42,627 nt of DNA from JADHZC01 sp964409505 (GTDB lineage Bacteria > Pseudomonadota > Alphaproteobacteria > Rickettsiales > Rickettsiaceae), in contig CAYPDK010000019.1 of the NCBI GenBank assembly GCA_964409505.1, forward strand, positions 1-42,627, in the 5' to 3' direction. The position numbers and the translations under genes were made by a program. Below are positions 36,350-42,627 of the stretch, one piece after another. Under the pieces are notes generated by a model that saw nothing but the letters and a program-made list of their open reading frames with translations, did no database searches and had not been told where the DNA came from. The first letter of the stretch is position 1. Each line of letters starts with the position of its first letter.

Positions 36350-37036
36350 ATGAATATATTATATCATAATCCAATATGTCCCCTATCAAGACAAGTACGT
36401 TTTTATTTAGAAGAATTAAATATCAATCATGAACTGAAAAAGGTAAATTACACATCAAGAACCTTAAATCCAGGTTTTGTTATAAAAAAGGAAAATTTTT
36501 TCGACAATTTTCCGATTTTAAATGTAAAAGAAGATAACTTGTCTCTTATAGGGGAGTACTCTATTATAGAATTTTTGAGCGAAAATTACAAAAATTTTAT
36601 CTTTATGCCTCAAGATAAAGTAATCAAAGCTGACATTAGAAATTATTTAAATACATTAAATAAAAAATTTTTCTATAATACAAGTTATATATATATAGAA
36701 GAGAAATTCATACGCTTCGCAAATAGGGTAGGAGTCCCACGCACTGATTTTTTAAGAAGAGCTAAACAAAATATTATAAAATATTTTTATTTTATCTCAG
36801 ATATTTTATCAGAAAATTCATTTTTAATACATGATAAAATTTCTTCTGTTGACATAGCACTTGCATCTCATATATCTGTGCTTGACTATTTTTCCGCTAT
36901 TAACTGGGACATGTGGTATCACATCGGAAATTGGTATTCTATAATAAAATCTAGATCATCATTTAGAAAGCTCCTTCAGGACAGAATTCCAGGTTTTTTG
37001 CCTCCGGAACATTATTCAAAACTAGATTTTATTTAA
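36350..37036 (+). CDS. Glutathione S-transferase family protein
   Basis: A 228-residue thioredoxin-fold plus helical-domain protein. The N-terminus MNILYHNPICPLSRQVRFYLEEL carries the GST start with a cysteine-containing CPLSR in place of the active Tyr/Ser, and IGEYSIIEFLSENY is the glutathione-contacting segment (usually ES.aI.eYL). The C-terminal SSVDIALASHISVLDYF has the GST N-capping SxxD. The tail IPGFLPPEHYSKLDF is common in an uncharacterised alphaproteobacterial GST group. The substrate is unknown. It lies 34 bases after aspS and seven bases before fliO. Confidence 0.85.
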   Translation: MNILYHNPICPLSRQVRFYLEELNINHELKKVNYTSRTLNPGFVIKKENFFDNFPILNVKEDNLSLIGEYSIIEFLSENYKNFIFMPQDKVIKADIRNYLNTLNKKFFYNTSYIYIEEKFIRFANRVGVPRTDFLRRAKQNIIKYFYFISDILSENSFLIHDKISSVDIALASHISVLDYFSAINWDMWYHIGNWYSIIKSRSSFRKLLQDRIPGFLPPEHYSKLDFI

Positions 37037-37043
37037 AATTCAG

Positions 37044-37346
37044 ATGGTCTCTTATATGTTAAAAGCAGTTTTAGCTCTAATATTAGTAATAATAGTCATG
37101 TATTTTTCATTAAGAATTTTAAAAAAATATATTACTAAAATAGATAAGATAAGAAATGCTTCCCGAAATTCTCAAATAACCATAGACCAAACTCTTTATA
37201 TAGATCAAAACAACAAGATCATTGTTTTATGCAATAAAAATAACGAACGTTACGTAATACTGCTAGGAAAAAATAATAACTTATTACTGGATAAAATAGA
37301 TTCTATAAAATATCTAAAACAAAATGAAAATATTAAAAATTCCTAA
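37044..37346 (+). CDS. fliO: Flagellar biosynthesis protein FliO (divergent)
   Basis: A 100-residue protein with one N-terminal membrane helix (about residues 6-26) and a small cytoplasmic domain (SQITIDQTLYIDQNNKIIVLCNKNNERYVILLG), the pattern of FliO: L.....r.l.lv......LLlg. FliO helps assemble the FliP pore of the flagellar export gate. Identity is supported by its 23-base overlap with fliP. Similarity alone would be weak. No ribosome binding site stands out. Confidence 0.78.
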   Translation: MVSYMLKAVLALILVIIVMYFSLRILKKYITKIDKIRNASRNSQITIDQTLYIDQNNKIIVLCNKNNERYVILLGKNNNLLLDKIDSIKYLKQNENIKNS

Positions 37347-38106
37347 ATTCTATATATTAGCAATTGCTTTAATATATACACTATTAATGGATTCATATCT
37401 CTTAGCAACAACTTCTATACAAAATAATAATAATTCTCAAAGCATATACAACACTTCAGAAATATTAGAAAATTTTTCTATCTCTGATAAAACTCTTCAA
37501 ATACTAATAATAATAACATGTCTTAGTCTTGCACCCGCAATTTTGATAATGATTACATCTTTTGTACGTATTTCCATAGTATTGTCAATAATAAGGACAG
37601 CTCTAGGACTGCAACAAACTCCACCAAACCAAGTTTTAATAAGCCTTGCACTGTTTTTAACCTTTTTTATCATGTCTCCCACAATAGAGAAATCTTATAC
37701 CCAAGGTATAAAACCTATGATTGAAAGTAAAATGACAGAAACAGAGGCTTTTCCCTTTATAATAAGCCCTTTCAAGGATTTTATGATAAAAAACACTAGA
37801 CCCAAAGACATAGAATTATTTATATCAATATCTAAAGCATCTTATGATGAGACAAATGACATCCCTCTAAACATAATAGTACCCTCATTTCTTATAAGTG
37901 AGCTAAAAAAAGGCTTTGAGATTGGATTTTTAATATTTTTACCTTTTATAATAATAGATATAGTAGTAGCATCAATTTTGATGGCTATGGGAATGATGAT
38001 GATGCCCCCTATGATGATTTCTCTACCATTTAAAGTAATATTTTTTGTGCTGATTGATGGATGGCACTTACTTTCTGGAAGTTTAATTCAAAGCTTTAAG
38101 CTATAA
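37324..38106 (+). CDS. fliP: Flagellar export gate protein FliP
   Basis: Pore-forming membrane subunit of the flagellar type III export gate. The 260-residue protein has a signal-peptide-like N-terminus (MKILKIPKFYILAIALIYTL), then the family hallmarks ITSFVRISIVLSIIRTALGLQQTPPNQVLISLALFLTFFIM, and near the C-terminus the signature ILMAMGMMMMPPMMISLPFKVIFFVLIDGW. The length is normal (about 245-260). FliQ, FliR, FlhA and FlhB are not in the window. The gene start lies within fliO, suggesting coupled translation. Confidence 0.96.
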   Translation: MKILKIPKFYILAIALIYTLLMDSYLLATTSIQNNNNSQSIYNTSEILENFSISDKTLQILIIITCLSLAPAILIMITSFVRISIVLSIIRTALGLQQTPPNQVLISLALFLTFFIMSPTIEKSYTQGIKPMIESKMTETEAFPFIISPFKDFMIKNTRPKDIELFISISKASYDETNDIPLNIIVPSFLISELKKGFEIGFLIFLPFIIIDIVVASILMAMGMMMMPPMMISLPFKVIFFVLIDGWHLLSGSLIQSFKL

Positions 38107-38313
38107 AAATACTCCTTATCAAAATAATGTCAATTACATATACTTAATTCTTGATCAGAGGATATTATATGAACAAAGTATTAAGGGTAAAGTATTTTAA
38201 CTACATACTGGTAATAAAGATACCAAATTATCTTATGAAATATTGTATTTTATTTAAGTAAGATTTAATGTGTTTGTATGTTGCTTTTTTGATTACGAAT
38301 ACTTAAATTTTGT
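38107..38313. other. Intergenic region between fliP and fliF
   Basis: 207 bases that divide the flagellar genes into fliO-fliP and fliF-fliG-fliH-fliN. It contains a TTAA-N7-TTAA motif close to fliF. CTTGATCAG near 38151 and similar short palindromes are not convincing. No sigma-28 or sigma-54 type promoter is clear. Confidence 0.4.
38254..38268 (+). promoter_or_regulatory. CtrA-type site (TTAA-N7-TTAA) upstream of fliF
   Basis: TTAA-GTAAGAT-TTAA matches the full consensus of the alphaproteobacterial cell-cycle regulator CtrA. It lies 45 bases before the fliF ATG, where CtrA sites control early flagellar operons in Caulobacter. About a dozen such matches are expected by chance in a window of this composition, so only the location gives it weight. 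Confidence 0.4.
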
Positions 38314-39951
38314 ATGGATTTCTCAACTAGACTTATTGCTTATGTAAGGAATCTTTTTCAAAGATATTCGAATAGGAATGTATTATTAGTCTCTTTAGGA
38401 ATTGTTTCCTTAATTTTTAGCATAATAATCTTTTCTTTATTTTCTAGAAATAATTTTCATATTCTATATACAGATCTACAATCAAATGACAGTGCTAATA
38501 TTCTAAAGGAATTGGAGTTAAATAGAATAAAATACGAAATCTCTGAAGGAGGAAAAACAATAAAAGTTCCAAAAGAAGATTTAGTAAAAGTACGAATACA
38601 TTTATCTCAACTAGGCATACCAAATAGTGGATCTCTTATAGGCTATGAAATTTTTGATAAAGAAGATAGTATTAGCACTACTAGCTTTTCTCAGAACATC
38701 AAATTGATCAGAGCACTTGAAGGAGAATTAAGCAGAACTATAGCAGCTTTTGAAAAAATAAACAGTGCAAGAGTTCATTTAGTAATGCCCCAAAAAGAAA
38801 TTTTTTCGAAAGATCGTTCTGAGACTAAGGTCTCAGTTATGTTAAAATTGGTTCAGGAAAATTTAAAACTCAATAAATCTGAAATAAAAGCTATATCACA
38901 TTTACTACTTACGTCTGTTCCAGGCCTTGAGTCAAAAAATCTTTCCATAGTTGATAACAAAGGCAATACACTAAAAGCAAGTGACCTCTCAGAAGATTAC
39001 TCTACCAATTTTTTCGGAGACCAAAATGATGAATTTAAACTCATCTCAGAAACAAGATTAAAAAACACTATAGAAGAATTACTTAATAAAGTCCTAGGAC
39101 CAGGAAAAGTAAAAGCCAGCGTATCTTTAGATATAAATTTTGATAGAATAATAACCAATTCAGAATTATATGATCCAGAAAATCAAGTAATAAGATCAAG
39201 CCAAATAACAGAAGAAAAAGAGCAATTATCCTCCTCATCCTCAGATGATATTTCAGTCCAAAATAACATACAACAAGATTCTGCTCAAGAGGATGGAGTA
39301 TCCCCCATCATAGTAGAAAAAACTGAGCAACAAACAAATTATGAGATCTCTAAAACTATTAAAAATCATATAATAGAGCCAGGTTCTATAAAAAGAATGT
39401 ATATAGGTGTGTTAGTTGATGGAGAATATATCACTAATCCCGAAACCCAGGAAACTGAGTATAAAGAACGTTCTAAAGAAGAGTTAGAAAAGATACTAAA
39501 CTTAGTTAAAGTTTCTGTAGGTTTTAATGATGAGAGGAATGATCAAATAGAGGTAATTAATATGAAATTTAGCTCTGAAGAAACATCTCTACAGAGCCTA
39601 CTAGATAAGGATATGAAGCTAAATTATTTGTATAACATTATCAAAATTCTAATTATCGCAGTAAGCATAATTGTCTTAGCACTGATAATAAAACCTTTAT
39701 TTAAGAATCTTTTATCAAAGCTTTTGGATTTCTCTGAGATAAAGCAAGCAGGTACTGCTAATAATAAAGTACAAGATACAGATGCATTAGAAGAAAAAGA
39801 CATAATACAGGAATTACCAAATATAGAACAAGATATTGATACATACCGAACTCTAAAAAAGAAGATCAATGATATTGCAAATAAAAATCCTCAGCAATTT
39901 GCAAGCACCCTACAAAGTCTAATAGACTTGAAAGAGCCAAAGAAATCATAA
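38314..39951 (+). CDS. fliF: Flagellar MS-ring protein FliF
   Basis: Forms the membrane ring on which the flagellar rod and switch are built. In 545 residues there are two membrane helices (about 23-43 and 438-459). Between them lie the YscJ/FliF ring-building motifs (LEGELSRTIAAFEKINSARVHLVMP, KVSVMLKL, GPGKVKASVSLDINFD) and a Ser/Asp/Gln-rich periplasmic linker near 290-340. The C-terminal cytoplasmic tail (about 460-545), which in other bacteria binds FliG, is present. It is followed after 15 bases by fliG. Confidence 0.95.
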   Translation: MDFSTRLIAYVRNLFQRYSNRNVLLVSLGIVSLIFSIIIFSLFSRNNFHILYTDLQSNDSANILKELELNRIKYEISEGGKTIKVPKEDLVKVRIHLSQLGIPNSGSLIGYEIFDKEDSISTTSFSQNIKLIRALEGELSRTIAAFEKINSARVHLVMPQKEIFSKDRSETKVSVMLKLVQENLKLNKSEIKAISHLLLTSVPGLESKNLSIVDNKGNTLKASDLSEDYSTNFFGDQNDEFKLISETRLKNTIEELLNKVLGPGKVKASVSLDINFDRIITNSELYDPENQVIRSSQITEEKEQLSSSSSDDISVQNNIQQDSAQEDGVSPIIVEKTEQQTNYEISKTIKNHIIEPGSIKRMYIGVLVDGEYITNPETQETEYKERSKEELEKILNLVKVSVGFNDERNDQIEVINMKFSSEETSLQSLLDKDMKLNYLYNIIKILIIAVSIIVLALIIKPLFKNLLSKLLDFSEIKQAGTANNKVQDTDALEEKDIIQELPNIEQDIDTYRTLKKKINDIANKNPQQFASTLQSLIDLKEPKKS

Positions 39952-39966
39952 ATTTTTAAAATTATT

Positions 39967-41010
39967 ATGGCTTCAGACAATAAAAAAATTTTTACAGCTG
40001 TAGAAAAAGCCAGCATTATATTAAGTACCCTTTCTAACGAAAATATTTCTAGAATATTTTCTTATATGACTTCTCAGGAAGTGAGTCTTTTAGTTCAAAA
40101 AATATACCAAATGGGACTTGTTACTAATGAATCTAAAAATCTCGTTTTAAAAGAAATTATTTCTCAATTTTTATCCTCAGACACAGAAAGTTCTGCCATC
40201 AAGGATCCTAAAAATGTGCAAATGTGGTTAAAAAATGTCCTTGATCCTAAAAAATTTGATATTGTGATAGAAAATATTAAAGAAGCAGATAATAAAAATA
40301 TATGGAAGATCCTTTCTAATCTGGATGATAGAATCCTTGCATTATACCTTAAAAATGAGCATCCTCAAACTATAGTATTAATTTTTTCTAAAATCCTTCC
40401 TAAGCAAGCATCACGTGTGATTGAACATTTTTCAAAGGAATTGGCTATTGATGTTATTGAAAGATTTCAGTCTCTTGAGACAATTAAGCCTGAAATATTA
40501 TACGAATTAGAGGCATCCCTAGATCAAATTTTTGTAAAAAGTAAAATGTTTATGCATAATCTAAAAGCTATTAAAAATGAAGATAATTTTCAATTTCTAG
40601 CTGAAATATTCAACAATTTCAACAGGCATTATGAAAGTAAATTTATGGACATTTTACAAAAAAAAAATCCAGAAATTGCAAATAAAATTAAAGGAAAAAT
40701 GTTTACATTTAACGATTTAATCAAATTTTCTCCCAAAGATATACAAAAATTACTAGCAAAAATAGAGAGAAATGAGTTAATTCTTGCATTAAAAGGTATA
40801 AATCAGGAACTAGTCAATTTCCTGTTTTCTAATATGTCTCGACGAGTTGCCAACATTGCAAAAGAGGAGCTTAAATCCTTGGGAGTGGTAAGAGTAAAAG
40901 ACGTAGATCACGCAAGATCTAAAATCTTAACCCAAGTAAAGACGATGATAACAAAAGGAGAAATGCAACCTCTTCCAAAAGATGAAGAAGAAGATGAAGT
41001 TATTTTATAA
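39967..41010 (+). CDS. fliG: Flagellar motor switch protein FliG
   Basis: C-ring protein that contacts FliF and the stator. The 347 residues contain the FliF-binding N-domain, the EHPQT motif of the middle domain at 131-135, and the torque domain. The charged residues important in E. coli have counterparts: K276 (LKG), R293 (MSRR), E300-E301 in place of two aspartates, and R309 (VVR). This argues for a motor under functional constraint. The tail is acidic (DEEEDEVIL). Confidence 0.95.
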   Translation: MASDNKKIFTAVEKASIILSTLSNENISRIFSYMTSQEVSLLVQKIYQMGLVTNESKNLVLKEIISQFLSSDTESSAIKDPKNVQMWLKNVLDPKKFDIVIENIKEADNKNIWKILSNLDDRILALYLKNEHPQTIVLIFSKILPKQASRVIEHFSKELAIDVIERFQSLETIKPEILYELEASLDQIFVKSKMFMHNLKAIKNEDNFQFLAEIFNNFNRHYESKFMDILQKKNPEIANKIKGKMFTFNDLIKFSPKDIQKLLAKIERNELILALKGINQELVNFLFSNMSRRVANIAKEELKSLGVVRVKDVDHARSKILTQVKTMITKGEMQPLPKDEEEDEVIL

Positions 41011-41028
41011 TAAATATAAATAAATTTA

Positions 41029-41967
41029 ATGCCTAAAACAGAAAAATTTTTTCTAAAACTATTTACATCAAATAATCTTCTAAATAAAGAAAATATCGTT
41101 TATTTGGATAGAGGTGAAATTTTCACAAATAATGTCTTTTCAAAAGATTTATTAGATTATACAAATGACGATTTAGAAAAAAAAGAAAATGACTCTAAAA
41201 TAGTTGAAATAGATGAAAATATCACAACTTCAGATCAGGACCTAAAAAAAAAATTCACTTATAAGGAATCTAGAAAAACACTTACTGCTCCTGAACATAT
41301 TTTTACAACTAAAAATAAGTACCTAAAATATAATTTAGACAGTTTAAGCTATATAAATAATCCAAAAATACTGAAAAATACACAAAATATTGACGAAGAG
41401 AAAAATTTGAGTTCTAAACTAATAACTAATATGGATCTACAATTTACCTATCAAAAAGATAGAAATTATTTAAATACTAATTCTAAACAAAGCCTAAAAA
41501 CTCAGGTTCAGATAAATTTATTAGAAAATGAAAATACCTTTATAAATCTTCTCAAGAACAAGCTTTCTAAATTAGATATCAACACTTCAATCGACTCTTT
41601 AGGAAATGAATTATTTAAAAAATCTTTAGATTTAATGAACATTATCCTAGATAAACTTTATCTCAAGAGTAATCTTGATTTAGAAAAATTATTTTTTCAG
41701 CATTTTGTCAAAAATTTAGATAAATGCTATACACAGGGTAAAATACTTTTTTTTATCCACCCAACTCAGGAAAAATATATCTCTGACCTCTTAGAGACTA
41801 AGCTACTCCAGAACAAATATAAAGAAAACATAAAGATTGTAACTGACATAAATTTAAAAGAAAAAGATTGTTACTTGCAATATAACGATAGTTATATAAA
41901 CTATAATTATCAAGAGCTTAAGTCTCAAGTACAAAATTTTATAAAAGAGTTTAAAGATCTGGTATAA
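41029..41967 (+). CDS. Probable FliH-like flagellar assembly protein
   Basis: A 312-residue, Lys/Asn/Asp-rich protein with no clear membrane segment. The first 170 residues are low-complexity and probably disordered. The last 140 (from about LLKNKLSKLDINTS) look folded and helical, then follow the FliH/YscL pattern of an IHPTQEKYISDLL strand-helix and DINLKEKDCYLQYNDSYINYNYQELKSQVQNFI. In other bacteria the gene between fliG and fliN is often fliH, whose product regulates the FliI export ATPase. The call is mostly from position plus a weak C-terminal pattern. Confidence 0.6.
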   Translation: MPKTEKFFLKLFTSNNLLNKENIVYLDRGEIFTNNVFSKDLLDYTNDDLEKKENDSKIVEIDENITTSDQDLKKKFTYKESRKTLTAPEHIFTTKNKYLKYNLDSLSYINNPKILKNTQNIDEEKNLSSKLITNMDLQFTYQKDRNYLNTNSKQSLKTQVQINLLENENTFINLLKNKLSKLDINTSIDSLGNELFKKSLDLMNIILDKLYLKSNLDLEKLFFQHFVKNLDKCYTQGKILFFIHPTQEKYISDLLETKLLQNKYKENIKIVTDINLKEKDCYLQYNDSYINYNYQELKSQVQNFIKEFKDLV

Positions 41968-41971
41968 GGCT

Positions 41972-42310
41972 ATGGATGAAGAACAAAAACAAACTAGTAA
42001 TAAGAAAATAGTTTCTAATACAGATAACAACAATGAACAACAAGCTAAGGATACAGATGAAAATTTAAAGTCTAAAATTCCGATTGAGTCTTTATATGAA
42101 GTCCCGGTTTCATTATCTGTTTTATTGGGATCTACCCAGATGAAATTAGATGATGTGTTAAAACTAAGTAAAGGAGTAGTAATCCAACTAGATCAAGCTG
42201 TAGGAGAAGCCGTAAAAATTTTTGTAAATAATAAGATGATCGGCAGAGGAGAGATTGTAGTGGTTGAGGATAAAATTGGAGTGACTATTCTAGAACTTGA
42301 AAAGGATTGA
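41972..42310 (+). CDS. fliN: Flagellar motor switch protein FliN
   Basis: The lower C-ring subunit. Of its 112 residues, the first 38 are polar and variable. The SpoA domain follows (IESLYEVPVSLSVLLGSTQM, LDDVLKLSKGVVIQLDQAVGEAVKIFVNNKMIGRGEIVVVEDKIGVTI), the FliN signature. It begins four bases after the FliH-like gene and ends the plus-strand flagellar block. FliM is not in the window. Confidence 0.95.
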   Translation: MDEEQKQTSNKKIVSNTDNNNEQQAKDTDENLKSKIPIESLYEVPVSLSVLLGSTQMKLDDVLKLSKGVVIQLDQAVGEAVKIFVNNKMIGRGEIVVVEDKIGVTILELEKD

Positions 42311-42432
42311 TAATCTACAACGTCTTCTGTTTTTACTTGTTACCTAAAACCTTGTCTAAAAACAAAAAACCCTAAAAAGTAAAATTAACTACCCCTTTCT
42401 AAACCTTCTAACAAAACAATATTTCTTATATT

Positions 42433-42627
42433 TTAAACAACTTTTTTCTTGGACTCTAGCAACTTATTATGCTCTACAGGAAGAGTGAAACAACAGGTAA
42501 TTCCTGAGTTATGATTATTCTTAATCCATATCCTCCCTCCGTGCTTCTCTATTATCTGTTTACATAGTGAAAGACCCACTCCTCTATTGCCGGATCTACT
42601 CTTCGTACGAGACGAAACTACAAATAC
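42433..42627 (-). CDS. Sensor histidine kinase, C-terminal fragment (runs off the window)
   Basis: 64 residues on the minus strand, open to the right edge and ending at 42433. RSGNRGVGLSLCKQIIEKHGG is the G2 box and following helix of a HATPase_c domain (usually GTGLGL...iv..HGG), and GITCCFTLPVE is the last strand. It is therefore the ATP-binding end of a two-component kinase. The kinase type is unknown because the sensor and histidine domains are outside. It is convergent with fliN across a 122-base gap that holds only a weak AT hairpin (42328-42364). Confidence 0.85.
   Translation of the reverse strand, partial: VFVVSSRTKSRSGNRGVGLSLCKQIIEKHGGRIWIKNNHNSGITCCFTLPVEHNKLLESKKKVV

Noticed and set aside
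1..42627. CRISPR arrays, insertion sequences, prophage or integrase genes
   Set aside because: No regularly spaced repeats, transposase, integrase or phage structural motifs were seen, and the gene content is housekeeping throughout.

Overview
The window is chromosome of a strongly AT-rich, gene-dense bacterium that uses the standard code (TGA is a stop, as in gatA and mtaB). Gene content points to an alphaproteobacterium, most likely a host-associated member of the Rickettsiales that has kept flagellar genes (Midichloriaceae-like or a flagellated Rickettsiaceae). The reasons are a VirB7/VirB8/VirB9 type IV secretion islet, an AmpG-like permease, a split PntA subunit, AspRS of alphaproteobacterial type together with GatCAB, a dapF-mtaB pair, a map-radC pair and extreme AT bias. 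The lineage is inferred from protein motifs read by eye; no database was searched. I see no insertion sequence, prophage, CRISPR array or rRNA.

Layout. 1-6225 is mostly minus strand: the 5' tip of an unknown gene at the left edge, leuS, then a dapF-mtaB-gpsA cluster. dapE runs divergently from dapF, so two steps of meso-diaminopimelate synthesis lie back to back. After a 672-base gap comes an APC-family amino acid permease, convergent with a dnaX-ybaB-recR cluster (replication clamp loader and recombination). A LolA-like carrier and pntA are divergent. fabD and obgE meet tail to tail with a 4-base overlap. Then, on the minus strand, come an acyl-lipid/acyl-CoA desaturase preceded by tRNA-Gly(GCC), bolA, virB9-virB8-virB7, a sodium:solute symporter and an AmpG-like MFS permease.

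24183-42310 is entirely plus strand: bamE, gatC-gatA-gatB, map, radC, a divergent clpA, an oligopeptidase B with an apparent export signal, aspS and a glutathione S-transferase-like gene. A flagellar block follows: fliO-fliP, then fliF-fliG-(fliH-like)-fliN. The window closes with the C-terminus of a histidine kinase on the minus strand.

How the genes fit together. Translation and protein quality control are well represented (leuS, aspS, gatCAB, map, clpA, tRNA-Gly). nd-AspRS plus GatCAB would make Asn-tRNA and Gln-tRNA by transamidation. Cell-envelope functions are peptidoglycan precursor synthesis (dapE, dapF), lipoprotein and outer-membrane assembly (lolA-like, bamE), muropeptide-type import (ampG-like) and lipid synthesis (fabD, gpsA, desaturase). 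Flagellar export gate, MS ring and C ring genes sit in the same window as type IV secretion genes. The points most worth a second look are a ClpA whose second ATPase module has lost most catalytic residues, an ObgE with an altered guanine-recognition motif, an exported-looking oligopeptidase B, a CtrA-type site ahead of fliF, and two paired palindromes between the ampG-like gene and bamE.
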